A stretch of DNA of 64,000 nt, taken from Buddleja alternifolia (lineage: Eukaryota > Streptophyta > Magnoliopsida > Lamiales > Scrophulariaceae). The stretch spans positions 10,388,046 through 10,452,045 of the forward strand of contig CM033393.1 in NCBI GenBank assembly GCA_019426215.1. The letters are read 5' to 3'. A program made the translations under genes and the position numbers. A model generated the notes under the pieces. That model had not been told where the DNA came from. It searched no databases and saw nothing but the letters and a program-made list of their open reading frames with translations. Below, piece by piece: positions 46,521 through 59,251 of this stretch (position 1 is its first letter; every line of letters starts with the position of its first letter).

Positions 46521-47010
46521 CAGTGAGCTTAAAGCTCATCTTTCCCCATTTTGTGGATCTTGTGCTCTCCAGCATGGCCTAGACTAAGATGCCACTTAAG
46601 TCTTAAGTTAGCTTCTTGCCTACCACGTTTATGTGTTACAACATTCACAACAGATGAATTATGGACATTCAAATAATACAAACCATTAATTAAAGATGCA
46701 TTGCCAACTATTTTATTACTATAATAAATGTCGCAATTCAAATCAGAAAAACGAAATGTATAACCAATCTTAACTAATATAGGAATGGAAACAATGTTCT
46801 TAAGCACCTTGGGAAAAACCAAGACATCATTAAAAAACAATAAATGTCCAGAATTTAAAATTAAAGAAGTAGATCTAATCCTAGTAGCTGTGACGCTTTC
46901 CCTTCTGCCTACTTTGATCAGCACTTCTTCTCGGCCCAACTTTCTACTTCTCTCCAGATTCTGATCCAAACAACACACATAAGCACTAACTCCTGAGTCC
47001 AGAATCTATG
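46521..47010 (-). pseudogene. Copia-B protease end and pre-integrase domain
   Basis: The protease active site ILDSGVSAYVCC lies at about 46980-47010, and the GAG-pre-integrase region follows (GHLLFFNDVLVFPKVLKNIV, WHLSLGHAGEHKIHKMGK). Stops separate it from gag and integrase. Confidence 0.75.
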
Positions 47011-47039
47011 AAGTAGAAAAAAAGGTCATAGAATGATCA

Positions 47040-47895
47040 TTTCATAAATGAAGAGTTCCATACCTTTTGCTCCTTTGCCTAATTTAGGACAATTCATCTT
47101 CCAGTGGCCAAGCTCACCGCATTCGAGACATCTATCCGTCTTTTTAGGTCATTTGCTCTTATATAACCCTTGAGCTTTTCCTTTTCCCTTTTGAACGCCC
47201 CTTTTTGCTCCTAGCTCGCCAGCCTGCCTTTTGTTTGCCTTCTTCTTCTTAGACTTAAGCTTTTTACTTCCATAAGAGATGACTAAGACAGTTTCCTTTC
47301 CCTTTGGCTTCTTTTGAGATTGTGCCGTAACCAACTTGTTCATTAGCCCTGCTGAATTCCACTCTATCTCATTGCAGCTAAAGTTAAGCACAAATTGGGA
47401 GAAGGAATCAGGAAGAAACTGCAAGATTAAGTCAGTTTGAAGGGTGGCGTTCATGGTGAAGTTCAGAGCTTCCAATATCTCAATCCTCGGTATCATTTTG
47501 AGGACATGATCATCGACCTTCTCAATTTCTTTCATCTTGGCTCCGAAGAGCTCTTATATCTCATATCGTACAGTTCGACTGTTCTCACCATAGAGCTCTA
47601 CCAGGTCCAAGATAGCTCTTGTAGTGGGCATCTTATCATGTGACCTTTGAAGTTCATTGGTCACAGATCCCAACATGTGTCCCCTAACCCAGACATCGTC
47701 CTTCACCCATTTTTCATGGACTTGGACTTCTTCCTCACTTGCACGTGTCCTAGTTGTAGCCACTGGGATATCAGCCTCCAAGACGTATCCCAGAGATTCC
47801 ATGTTGAGGACAATCCTAAAATTTCTTAGCTAGTCCACATAATTGGGTCCATTCAAGGTATTCTTTTCGAGTAGAATTGAAAGTGGGTTTGTCAT
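47040..47895 (-). pseudogene. Copia-B gag
   Basis: ATG at 47895 (MTNPLSILLEKNTLNGPNYV), then a TAG where copia gags have Trp (NYVDWLRN). The UBN2-type gag core has KWVKDDVWVRGHMLGSV, NELQRS, and, after shifts, LILQFLPDSFSQFVLNFS. A Lys-rich tail (47149-47300) leads to a CCHC zinc knuckle CLECGELGHWKMNC at about 47090-47135. It packages the RNA. Confidence 0.82.
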
Positions 47896-49945
47896 ATTTG
47901 AGAGATATAAACGAGAAAATAATTGCAGAAATAAACTAGATTAATTAGATTACTTGTAATTGATTTAACCAAGAAAAATAAGGACTTTTAAAATGGGTAT
48001 TGAGGTCTTCAATTAATTAAATGGGTTGCAACCTAACCAGTTTTTGGCCCATTAATTATTTAAAGTGATGTTTTACATCAATTTATCCCATAAATATTTC
48101 AATATCTTTCCCCATAGTTCACCAAGCCTCAACCTAACCGATTTCTAAGCTCGTGAACTATCCGAGTTCATTCCCTCTAACTCCTTTAATCTAACATTTG
48201 AATTTCACCTTGCAACTTAATAGGTTTCTAGGGTGAAATATGCTTCGACTAAGGCATCTCATGCACTTAATAAAATTTCAAATTATTTTAAAATGCATAA
48301 GCCCCATAAATGGGAAGCATTACACATTTGTAGTAATTTTAATTTTAATAAGATTAGTGGAGGGCGAGGATGTCCCACATCCTTTACTAACTCGATATCA
48401 TTTAATTGGGAGAGTTTAAATTGTCAAAAGTTTGGTATCACTTTGCACATTAGTCAATTTATATAGTGCATTTATTATATATTGAACTTGCATTAATTTA
48501 TACTACTAATAAACATGCCAATCAATATACATAAATGAAATTAAATAAATAAAACCAATTCACTATATCATGGACTTTTACTAGAAGGCCAGAGACAATG
48601 GGCCATAAAAAAAAGGTAAAAAACGAAACCTATCTAATCTTCATGGGCTTCTCGTCTCCACCAGTCTTAATCTATTTTATTAAAACGCCTTAAAAATAAC
48701 CTATAAATTATTTCTAAGAAAGCAATAAATAGCCTCAATTGCGGCTTTGCAACCCATAAAAAAGAAAGGTACATCGAATAAAACCTAAGTCCATGATTAG
48801 TGTCTCCATCACATAAGACATGCTCGCAACATTTAATTCATGCTCTCAATATTAAAACACTTATGTTGATTATTTAAAAATTTTGTCCAACTAAAAAGTC
48901 CTTTATAAAATTTCTAATTTTATATATTCTTTGTTTCAATTAAAATCAATCTAGTCCTACTAGATGACTTAGTTATACAATATTATTAATTAAGTATATC
49001 TACCTTTGATTAAAATAATATTAGTCCAACTAAGACGAATACATAAAATATCGAATCATATTTTGTTATGATTTAAAGCCATCATCTATTGGAAAAACTT
49101 TATTTGATTAAAGAATTAATTATTAATCATCCAAGAAAAATAATTTATATTCCTTATTCAAATATCTAAATAATTTCAAAATCGAGGAAAAATAATAATA
49201 TTTAATCCATAAATTAATTATTAATCTCCAAAAAAAATAATTAATTATTCTAATTAATCTTATTGGGCTCAATTTTATCAAACCCGAGTCACCATCCTTT
49301 TGTTCCACTAGGATTTAATTTGATTGGGCATAAAATTAACTAATTAGAAACATATACAAGTGCTACTAATTTCTATTGGGCTAATTTTAATTTAGATTCA
49401 AATCACCGACCCCTTGGCCCATTTGGAATTAATTAAATTAAGCCCAAACCAATTAATAAGTCAAAAATAAAAGTATTCCGGGTCATCATCCTTTTGATCC
49501 AACCGGATAATTAAATTTACCCAAAACCCAAATACTAATTTTGACCCAAATCACAGCCCATTTTTAAGACCCGGGTCCATGACCTGTTTCAGCGGGTCGT
49601 GTGTCAAGCACGACCCGGGCAGGCTGTGTGGCTATGTGGCCGTGTGGCAAGCGCGCGGCCATGTCACACGGCTAGGCGCCGTGCACCTGCGCGAACAGCA
49701 CTGCGCATGCGTGTTGGCGCTGTGCGCAGTATCTTCGGGACTTTCGAGCCCCATTTTTTCTTGTGTCTTGATTTTTTCTCATATCATAAAAATATGCGGA
49801 TTTATAATAAACATAAAAAATAAAATTCTAGGCTAAAAACCATAAAAACGCAGATTTAAGAATTCATAAACACATGCTTCAAAACACACATAATATGCAT
49901 ATCAAAAATCACATAATTTTGATCAAATATGTAGATCAGAGATTG
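47896..49945 (-). other. Copia-B leader (non-coding)
   Basis: 2 kb between PBS and gag without a supportable ORF. AT-rich, with a GC-rich island at about 49565-49745. The gag-proximal 500 bp resembles leaders of Copia-C and Copia-E (AGCACAAAGTGATACC-like and GGGTTGCAACCT blocks). Confidence 0.65.
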
Positions 49946-49957
49946 GTTCTGATACCA
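49946..49957 (-). other. Copia-B primer binding site
   Basis: On the - strand TGGTATCAGAAC, iMet-type with one change, one base from the LTR. Confidence 0.82.
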
Positions 49958-49958
49958 C

Positions 49959-51707
49959 TGTCGGGTTTCGCTAAAAATCGCGCAACGGAAGGTTTAAATT
50001 ACCCACAGTGTTTTCTAGATTTGCATATTGAATCATATAAATGCTAAAATGAATAAAATATACCTGTTGAAGCGAAGTGGTTGGAGAACGCGATCCTCCT
50101 TAAAAAATTTGAACAGTTGAAGCATCTAAGTCTTCAATCCTCGTGCTATACACTCTTCACGAATTCCTTGAAGCTTTCTTGAAGTTTTGATCTGAACAAT
50201 GAAAGCACGTTGTCTCTAAATAATCACGCGGATTGATTGACAGAAAAAATCCCTTCTTTTCTTACTCCTTGGCCGACGGCTAGCTTGAGGAGAGAGGGCG
50301 GAGAGTTTTCGTTTTCTTTTCTAGGACATTTGTGTAAATTGTAAAATTCACCTATGTCAAAAGTCTTTTAAGTGATGTATTTAATATCACTTTGACTTGT
50401 TGACCAAGACAAGAAGCAAGAGCCCATGTTGGGCATCTTAATGGATGCCCAACTCGGCCTTACGAGGCGTCCTCATGGACCCTCTTTATTTGGTCCGGCT
50501 CGTCTCTTATTTTAATTAATCCCCCATTATTTAATTAATTATTTATTATATCCAATAAATTAATTAATCAAACTAATTAGATAAATTAATTCATTAATTT
50601 ATTTTCTTAAGAAATTAATTAATAATTAATCTTTTCTTTATAATTAATTATCTCATCTAATGAACAATTAATTAATCATATTTAATTTATCACATAAATT
50701 AAATCTCCTAGAATAAAATAGATTAAATTCTGTTATTTTTCTTTATCAATCTTTTAACGCGACTCTTTAGGTTCACTTTGTTTGGTAATGAGAGGAATCC
50801 AAAGGAACTGGGTAAACACCTAGCTAGTCACATAGTCCACTTCGTAGCCCAAACGAAATCGGATGAATGGATCATTCCAAAACTTTTCAATCGTAAATTC
50901 CGTATATGTATAAAACCTTTGTTCATGTGTCCTAATCAAGTGAGAGTCATAGTGATGTCAAACTCACTGAACTTGACCATATGTATTAATTATAAAAATA
51001 CTAGATCATTGAGCTCGATCTAATGCCTTGCATAATCGTGTCTATTGCTTTGGCCAAAGACTTTGATCTCCATTATCTATAATCACATAGGACACTTTCT
51101 CATTCACTTATGAGAGAACAAATCTCATGTTAGTTATAATCTAAGACTACCACTTGCCATCAAGCCGCATTTCAAGGTCGACCCCACCAACGGGTAAATT
51201 GAGTCTAACTACTCTAGTGACAGACTTGACATCACAAGTGTAACTTCAGCCTGATACTTCAGGTCAAAGGTTCACCTATACCTATTACGAATAATCAATT
51301 TTGTCATTGACAGTAACAGAGTGAATACTCATGTCACAGAACTGATTCGAGTCTTGTTCGAGCATATCAGTTCCACTGATGTGCCTACAACCTCAAGCTC
51401 CCATCACAACATGGTGTTCGACTGGTACTCCTATATCAAGACTCTGATTGCACAAGTATTCCTAGTCTTTATTTGTCCATTAAAGACTTCATGTTACTTG
51501 CACACTTGTTTAAGTAATCAAGATCAATCTCTCTAGTGCCTATCTTCCTATTTCATAGAAAGTAGAGAGATTATACTGAAAACATGGACAATACATTTTA
51601 CACTATTTATAGATACAGATAAGATTTAAGTTAAAACAAAACAATGTCTTTTATTAATATAAGATAATATTCTATCCTCTATGGCATCTGAAGGTATAAT
51701 CCTAACA
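49959..51707 (-). repeat. Copia-B 5' LTR
   Basis: 1,749 bp, TGTTAGGATTATACC to AAACCCGACA on the - strand. Complete copy of the LTR split at 42543. Confidence 0.88.
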
Positions 51708-51719
51708 GTAATAGATAGA

Positions 51720-54054
51720 TGTAACACCCCAATTTATCTTCTATCATGTGGAAGTAAGCAAACTTCAAGGTCCTATGTGCAAATACTGGAAAGGTGGCGT
51801 ATTTCCATTCATCACCAGCTGAATTCTTAAGAACATAAATGGACACTTGTAGTTCATATATTACACATGCAAAATAGATAAATATTTATCCCATATTGTA
51901 TCTCAAAAATATCACTACCATGACTGACCTTTTTGTATTATAATGACACCTAACCCCTTGATGCCTTCTTTACACAACACCTCATCCATTTCTTGACTAT
52001 TGAGCCCTCTCTCACCTCTTAAGATCAGGAATTTGCTGAAGAAACCGAAAGAAACCTGCTGGAAACATCTTCTTCAACCTCAAGGGGAAAAGGAAAAACT
52101 CAGTTTGCGCAGTGTTGGAAGTTTGCATATTTGAAGGGTCAAATGACATTCAAATTGAGTGTGATCGGTCTTCATCTCTTCCTACGAGGTAGAGGAACAT
52201 TATGATGGGTTTAGTTTCTACCCAGCAGTTCGGAGTTGCTCACAGAGTCCATCTAACCGAGACTGCAGAGAGTCAAAATCTGCTGCTAAGCGAGTTTTGG
52301 AAAGCTTTGATTTGGGATTTGTTTCCTTCATCTCTCTATGTGATGGGTAAATAATTCACCTAACTTAGTGTTCTTTTGAGCTTATATGATTTTGAGGTTT
52401 TGAATTGGTAGTTAGAGTATGTCCTACAAGTTATGAATTTTATGATTACCGTTTTCTGAATTTCAGTTTCTACGTTTCATGTTCAAGGCGGTATTTAAGT
52501 TATTAAACATGTGATTTTGATTATGTAAAATTTTCAGGATAAACGTATATGTGTCATGAATATCTCTGCCAAATTTCGTAATGATTGGAGTTTTGTGGAT
52601 TTTTCTAAAAATTGTTGAATAACACTGCCAGTCTGTTCGGCGGGATTGGCAAAGGCTCCTGGTTTGAGTTTATTTGACTGAACTAGATAGTTTGGTTTGA
52701 GTTTATTTGACTGAACTACATAGTTTATATTACTCTAAAACTTTTACTGTATAATTATACATGAGTTTAGAGTATTGTATAAAAATTTCAGAATTTTTCA
52801 GTAAACAGGGGATTTTAGAAAAATAGTTGAATATAGGGTGTCGGTTCTGGAAAATCTGTCAGGATAGCCCTGTTTCGTTAGTCTAATCCGAAATTAAATA
52901 TGAAAATATAATGTAATATTATTCAATGTCTTATATCAAGGGTATTCATGCATTTTGATGTGTTAATAGGTCGAGATTTCAATAGAGGAGCCGAAAATGC
53001 CGACTAGATGAAGACATCTCGATGAACTCTTTTTGTGAGTATAATTGGGTGACTTGATATTTGACGTATCCATTGTATTCATTAATATGTCTACATGAAT
53101 CCGTTATTTGTTTACTTGTGGTGAATTGCAAAGTTTATGGCGTTGTGAACGTGGTTATATGATGAGTCTACTTGTGTTATTTGGAAAGCTTATGGTGTTG
53201 TGAACGTGTTTATATGAGGATGGAGTGATTTCAAAGAATATGGTGAGCATCAGTCATTGTGTAATATATGTGAACTACATGGACTTTAACATGTTGGAAA
53301 TGTGATTGATGACTCGATGAGGAAAATGAGATACATGATATGATGAAAATGTGTTCATGCGAGATAAGAGGCTCTGTTATAGATGCTATTAACCTTGAGC
53401 CATGTGTTAAAGAATTTCCAGTAAAACTGGACCACAGGGTACCGTACGGCCACCTGAGTTCACTGAACTCCCATGTGTTATATGAATTACAGAGTGCCAT
53501 GGCCATTTTCGTGATCACGATTTACTCTTGGTTATAGCAGGCCATTAACAGTAAAAGAAAATGACTAAGCACGTGCATCAGGTGTTTCTGAATGATATGA
53601 AGTGAATGTGATATGATTATGGATGACGTTCTTATGTGACTTCAAATGAGTGATTGGTTGCTGATTTTGTGTGCTTATAGGATGTCAATTATCTCGTACT
53701 TAATTATACTTGCTGAGTTTGCGACTCACCAAACGCAATATTTCTTTTGTAGCCGTAGATAGAGTTGATCTGTGAAGTTGTGTGCATAAGGTTGAAGTAT
53801 GGATCAAAGGGCGGTTGGCTGGTTTTCAAGTCCTTCTCCCTCAGCTCATCATTTGCATATCATTTAGGGATTCTTTTTGGTCTCTTGTAAAGTATAATTT
53901 CTAGATGTGTGTATTTATTTTTCATTTTTCCATGTCCATGTGTAGGCGTTGTGAAACTAGTGAAGTTGATGTTTCCGCTTATATATGATGGTCGAATGGG
54001 TAATATATAAATGTATGCTATTATTATTTATGTGTTTTGTGTAAGGGTGTTACA
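51720..54054. mobile_element. Solo LTR, probably Ty3/gypsy chromovirus (Tekay-like)
   Basis: 2,335 bp with inverted ends TGTAACACCC and GGGTGTTACA. TAGA is duplicated at both sides (51716-51719, 54055-54058), or ATAGA if the last A is shared. No coding sequence. The ends, the length and a CTTGCTGAGTTTGCGACTCACC-like block near the right end recall LTRs of Tekay/Del chromoviruses; that assignment is from memory of family features. Insertion is confirmed by the empty site in Copia-C's leader. Confidence 0.65.
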
Positions 54055-54058
54055 TAGA

Positions 54059-54826
54059 ACCCCTCCCCGATCACTCATTAGCTCGAGTTGATCTATAATA
54101 GTCGATACATGTGTGTGTTGTTAGAAATGCTAGGCTTATTCTTTCTTAAGCATTTCCATAATTGCGCGATAAAGAAATTAATGTGCAAAGTGAGACTAAA
54201 CTCAATCACATTACCATGTTATAATACTCCCATTAGACAATATACTGCATAAATAAAAGGGCATTGGATGTCCTAGTTCTCCATCAAACATTACAAGATG
54301 GGTTCACTTCTAATGCATGGCATCATCCCGGAATAATGGGGTCATGCATCAAGACTTGATACTCAATCTTCTCTAGTGTATTTAATGCCTTCATGTCGAA
54401 ACAAATTTTGCCCCATATATCGAAAAAGGTTGCAAGGCGAGATTATATTGTTAGACTAAAAGAAGTTGATGGGAAAATGACTCAGATGGATCACCACCTA
54501 TATATCCAATAAGGTTGCGGTTCAGTGATCCATGAGCTAAAGGAGATTGAATCATCAGTTACACTGATTGGTGTAAGACACCACCTCAAAGGTCTAATAA
54601 GCCATATATCAAATAAGGTTGCAACTTAGTTAGATCATTGAGGAACTCAATCACTTACTACGAAATTCATCCAACGAGGTTTCCGATTGTTACAGTGGGA
54701 GTGCAATGTTTCAAGAAAAATAGTGGGAGTTAAGTAAACTTAAAAATCCTTGATTTTACTTGAAATACGAAATAACGCATTTAATCGTAAATCTTGGTAT
54801 TTTCTGCATTTTATTTCCTACTCACA
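54059..54826 (+). other. Copia-E leader
   Basis: Non-coding, about 770 bp, related to the Copia-C leader (34100-34830 reversed). No PBS in view. Confidence 0.65.
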
Positions 54827-55647
54827 ATGGCTTACCCTTTGACCGTGTTGCTTGAGAAAAATGTCCTTACTGGACCAAATTTCGTTGATTGGCTTCGAAA
54901 TTTGAGGATTGTCCTCATCCTTGAATCATTGGGACATGTGCTCGGTGAAGAGATGCTTGAAGTCCCAGACCCCGGATATTTTGAAGATAGACTTGCTCGA
55001 GAGAATTGGGTTAAATATGACACTCGTGTCAAAGGGTACTTGCTGGGATTAATGATCAATGAATTGCAGCGTTCTCATTAAAAGATGGGAACATCTGCTA
55101 AAATAATGATTTATTTAAAGGAACTCTACGGAGCAGGACTACTTGTTTTGAGATGTCCAGTTAGCTCTTTGGAGCAAGGATGAAGGAAGGAGAGAAAGTT
55201 GGAGAACACGTCCTAAGGATGATTTACATGTTTGAGAGATTGGAGGCTCTCGACTTCTCTATGGACTTCCAACTTCAGACTGATGTCATTTTGCAGTCGC
55301 TCCCTAAGTCTGTTTCACAATTCATTGTGAATTTCACATAAATGACATTGAGTGTTCACTGCCTGGTCTTTTGAACAAACTCTCAAATTCTCAATCACAG
55401 TTAGATCCTAAGACGAAAGAGACTACTGTAGTCGTTTCTACTGAGCTTCTAAAACTCCGAAGAAGAAAAGTGACAAGAAGCAATTAGGAGTATCCAAACC
55501 ATCTGGGAAACCCAAAGGCAAGTAAAACCAAGGGAAGAAGTTTAAGGGCAAGGGCCCTAAAAAGACAGACATCTCCCTCCAGTTCAAAGAGATGGGGCAC
55601 TGGAAGCGTGATTGTCCCAAACTGAAAGAGAAAATAAAGCAAGTATA
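54827..55647 (+). pseudogene. Copia-E gag
   Basis: ATG 54827 (MAYPLTVLLEKNVLTGPNFV) followed by DWLRNLRIVL, WVKYDTRVKGYLLGLMINEL and a stop at 55079-55081. Later shifts and stops. The zinc knuckle at about 55575-55615 keeps EMGHWKRDC, but both first cysteines are changed (Ser and Phe). Confidence 0.8.
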
Positions 55648-56646
55648 GAACTGTATATTTTTTAAACGAATTGTTATTTTCTACTTCTTGAATTCTAGAT
55701 TCTGGAGCTAGTGCTCACATTTGTGTTTTGAACCAGGATCTAGAAGCAAGTAGGAAGCTGGAAAAAAAAAATAATGATCAATGTTGGAAGTGGACACAGC
55801 GTGGCTGCGACGCACATTGGAATTACTTTTGTTACATTAACTAGTGGACATTGTATTAATTTAGATGATTGCTTAGTTTTGCCTAATGGGCTCAAGAATA
55901 TTATTTTTTATTCTTGCGTTGGTCAGGAAAGGATATTTGTTTTCTTTTAAACATTATTCCTGCTATATTTATTTTGAAAATAAGTGTGTTGGCTCTGTAT
56001 CTTTAATTAATGGTCAATATTATCTGAATGTCCAAAATCAATATACTGTAAATACTATGACTAGAAAATGTAGTATAAACGACGTAAACCAAAAACTCAT
56101 ATGGCACCTCAGACTGGGACATACAGGTGAATTTAAAATTCATGAGTTGGAAAAACGTGGACTTATTGGTCCACTTGGGTTTGACCTATATCCTACTTGT
56201 GAATCTTGTCTTAAAGGCAAGATGACTCTATCACCATTCATAGGGCATTTCGAAAGGGCAAATGAAGTTTTAGGAATAATTCACACTAACATATGTGGTC
56301 CATTCAAGAATGCTGCCCTTGGAGGTTTTCAGAATTTCATAACCTTGACAGATGACCATTCAAGGTATGGTCTAGTTTATCTAATAAAGTATAAGTCAGA
56401 AGCACTTAAATGGTTTAAGAAATTCAAAGCTTTAACTGAAAAACAAACTGGGCATAGTATTAAGGAACTTCGATCTGATTGAGGTGGTGAATACATGAGT
56501 GCCGAGTTTGATGAGTTCTTAAAAGAACAAGGCATAGTATTACAACTCACTCCTCCAGCAACTCCACAACTAGACGGGGTAGCAGAAAGACGAAACCATA
56601 CACTGTCGGACATGATACGTTCCATGATTAGCTACACTGATTTGCC
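55648..56646 (+). pseudogene. Copia-E protease, pre-integrase and integrase (cut by Athila-3)
   Basis: Protease motif LDSGASAHICV at 55695-55730. Pre-integrase with HLRLGHTGEFKIHEL and TCESCLKGK gives the HHCC site. The integrase core has IIHTNICGPF, where the catalytic Asp is Asn, then ELRSD followed by a TGA (56480-56482), GGEYMSAEF, and GVAERRNHTL. The ORF breaks after SYTDLP at the Athila-3 insertion; Copia-B continues the same motif with ILLWGHAF. Inactive by three separate lesions. Confidence 0.85.
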
Positions 56647-56838
56647 TGATAGAGTCGAGAATTACGTGGTTTATAGTCCTTTAGTTGTATGATTTTCTTA
56701 GAATTTAGTAGGATTTTATACCATATATGCGTGTAATATGTCTATTTTGTGTATCCAGGTATAAATCATAGCATTGGAGACAACAAGGATGAAAGCGGCA
56801 GGAAGATGGAATTTTAGAGTAGAAAGTTGAAGAGATTA

Positions 56839-56920
56839 GTGTTCAAACGTTGAGAGAGTTTACGCCCGAACGTAGGAAGATGTTATGCATTGATGATAGG
56901 GAAACTAACGTTCGAACGTT
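56839..56920. repeat. Phased palindromes upstream of the Athila-3 TATA box
   Basis: Central hexamers TTCAAA 56842, CCCGAA 56865 and TTCGAA 56911; steps 23 and 46. The last unit is the perfect 14-bp palindrome AACGTTCGAACGTT (56907-56920). About 60-150 bp upstream of the TATA box. Confidence 0.75.
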
Positions 56921-56980
56921 GAAGTCGGCAGAACATATTTCCAAATTCCACACTTACACGGACTCTTCTCAAACCACGCC

Positions 56981-56990
56981 TATAAATACA
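56981..56990 (+). promoter_or_regulatory. TATA box of the Athila-3 LTR
   Basis: CGCC followed by TATAAATACA, a good plant TATA box. Confidence 0.6.
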
Positions 56991-57060
56991 AAGTGATGCA
57001 GTGGGGTTGAAGAGCAACATTTTTAGAGTTCTTCTCCATCAGTATTCTGTCTTTTCACAT

Positions 57061-57078
57061 AGAGAGAGAGAGAGAGAG
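57061..57078. repeat. GA microsatellite
   Basis: Nine AG units, downstream of the TATA box in the probable R/U5 region. Confidence 0.85.
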
Positions 57079-57929
57079 TTAGACTAGGGTTTTATACTTT
57101 GTAATTTCCATAGAAGTAGAAAAAGCTTGAAGGAAGAAAAAGATTTTCTACACAGTCATAGGGAGTTTTTATTATTTGTTTATTACTTTCATGAATACTT
57201 TAGTTGTTTTTCATATCATTAGGAGTAGCTAAATTTGTAGACTAAGCCCATGCTTAGGCCTAATTATGATTTTTGAGTTATAAAAGTATTTCTCGTATGA
57301 ATGATTTTTATTGCTTTGTGTTCTGATCTTCTTCTTAATGTTTAGTGTGTCTGGACAACATATTTAAAATCTAATGCTTAATTTATCTATTCGGGAGGAA
57401 GTGAATTAAGTTGCAGGAGGGATTCATAACATCTTCTAAGTTAGTTGATGCTAGGGATAGCTACATACTCCGAATGCTGTTAGCCGAGTTTATTTGATGG
57501 GATAAATTTGAATAAATTTGGGGAAAATTCTATTGTTTAATGCATGCAGTAGAGATTGTTACAACCAATCTAGTGTAGGTTATCATGAGCGAGGGATCCG
57601 CGTGATAATAATTTAAAGGAATTTTCCACCTTATAATATTTATCTGAAATACGAGAATACTGATATAACGAGAATTGATAAGTTTATGTCAACGCATGTG
57701 TCTTAGTTGTTTTTATTCATTGGTTTTCACATACTTTTAATTATTGTTTTTAATAGTTTATGATTTATTTTTCTTTGAGTTTACAATAGTTTGAGTTAAT
57801 TTACTTTTTTCGCTATAACACAAATCTCTGTGGGTTCGACATCCCAGACTTAATTGTCCACTCTATTACTGCACACGATCAGTCCTCTTGCTGTTAAATA
57901 CACAAATGGGTTTTCATGCATCAAGTTTT

Positions 57930-57947
57930 TGGCCCCATTGTCGGGGA
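57930..57947 (+). other. Athila-3 primer binding site
   Basis: TGGCCCCATTGTCGGGGA, the tRNA-Asp PBS with three changes, 6 nt from the LTR. Confidence 0.8.
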
Positions 57948-58048
57948 TTTGTCTGTTTTAGCATAGCTATTTTAATTCAAGCGTTTCTTGTTTTTAGTTT
58001 AAATTCTACCTTTGTTTAACCTTTTCCTTTGATATTTTTTTCAGGTTT

Positions 58049-59060
58049 ATGACCCAATCTTGTGACAGGATCTTGAGGAATTTGATCCAGAAATCGAATG
58101 AACAATTCAAGCAAACCGACGAAGACGAGCCATGGCAGCTGAATTTCCAAATATTAATCTTCTGGAGAATCGTGAATGGCTCCAAAATATTCTACAAGCA
58201 ATGCAACTGGAAGCACCGTCTTAGTTACCATCTGTTTATGGTAGTCAACCAACTAGATTACACACTTTACCTGGTCCTATTGTCATACCACCTTTTCACT
58301 CACCAAATTTTCACATTCCAGCACATCTTTTTTGTATGGCACAAAACAACCCTTTTTATGAAGAAAACAGTGAGTCGCCACATGATCACTTAGAAATTTT
58401 TTATGAAGAAAACGTTTTGTTAACCATGCAATTTAATTCGAGAGACCTAGGTGCTATTCGACTTAAGTTGTTTCACTTTACACTCAAAGATAAAGCCAGC
58501 TTTTGGCATAAGTCCTTACCCTCACAGTCAATCACCACTTGGGAAGAGCTCGTTGAAGAATTTTTAAGTAAATTTTCTCACCTTCAAGAATCAATGAGCT
58601 TGGTGGTAATATTAAAGGGTTTAAGTAAAGAAAGAATGAGTCGTTAGCAAATGGGTGGGATAGGTATAAAGGAATGATTAGGAAGTGTCCTGACCATAAT
58701 TTTACTCAAGATGAATTGGTACAACACTTTTACAATGGAGTAAGGTCTATGATTAGACACCGACTCAATGCTGGAGCCATGGGCGACTTGTTGGGTCTTG
58801 ATAATCAATCTATCTGGGAGAAAATAGAGCAATTAGCTTGGGAGGATGAGTTATACCTCGAGGAGGAAGAGATCACACCTGCACTAAAGAAGGTGGCAGC
58901 AGTTAAAGAGGTTGGAGAAGGAGTTGTGCCAGAGGCCACGACAGAGGTCAACTATGTGAATCAGCACAAACATCAAGCTATTTTTGGAGGAGCCGAGAAT
59001 TTTCCTCGAAAGGCAAATAATCCACCAGATGGAAATCCTGGAGCATACCATGCACCGTGA
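58049..59060 (+). pseudogene. Athila-3 gag
   Basis: ATG 58049. After a frame change the Athila N-terminus EEFDPEIE is visible, then MAAEFPNINLLENREWLQ. Gag domain follows: SPHDHLEIFYEENVLLTMQF, FHFTLKDKASFWHKSLPS, TWEELVEEFLSKF, then in another frame MIRKCPDHNFTQDELVQHFY and IRHRLNAGAMGDLLGL. At least two shifts and several stops. Confidence 0.85.
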
Positions 59061-59251
59061 CCACTGTTTCAGATCAGCAATAACCAACGACAAGTGTAAT
59101 TTCATCATCAAGGTCAAGGAAGACCTATGAACACTGATAATAGGCTCGATGCACACATTCGCAAGTCAGATGAATGTTTTAAAGAACTCTACTTGATGCT
59201 AAAAGATGTCGTTACGGGAATGAAGGACATCAACATCACATAGGACAACTT

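Larger units (their letters stand above)
42543..51707 (-). mobile_element. Copia-B: Ty1/copia element with both LTRs
   Basis: On the - strand: 5' LTR 51707-49959, PBS, 2-kb leader, gag, protease, integrase, RT, RNase H, PPT, and the 3' LTR, whose far part is cut off by Copia-C at 42543. Gene order protease-integrase-RT is diagnostic for Ty1/copia. The coding frame has many stops and shifts. It inserted into the leader of Copia-E: sequence just right of it matches the Copia-C leader. Confidence 0.88.
51708..56646 (+). mobile_element. Copia-E: outermost copia element, central part
   Basis: Leader, gag, protease and integrase on the + strand, cut on the left by Copia-B, on the right by Athila-3, and with a solo LTR in the leader. 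The 12 bp GTAATAGATAGA between Copia-B and the solo LTR plus ACCCCTCCCCG after it match Copia-C leader sequence in reverse (34800-34830). This shows that both pieces once were contiguous. Its LTRs are outside the window. Confidence 0.75.
56647..57923 (+). repeat. Athila-3 5' LTR
   Basis: 1,277 bp from TGATAGAGTCG to CATGCATCA. TATA box TATAAATACA at 56981-56990. A GA microsatellite lies at 57061-57078. The end shows the Athila block TCTGTGGGTTCGACATCC before the PBS. Confidence 0.88.

Noticed and set aside
51720..54054. Possible host gene or non-coding RNA
   Set aside because: Inverted TGTAACACCC ends and a duplicated target make it a solo LTR; no ORF of note.
58884..59156. Antisense frame in Athila-3 gag
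   Set aside because: Shadow of the gag frame on the other strand.
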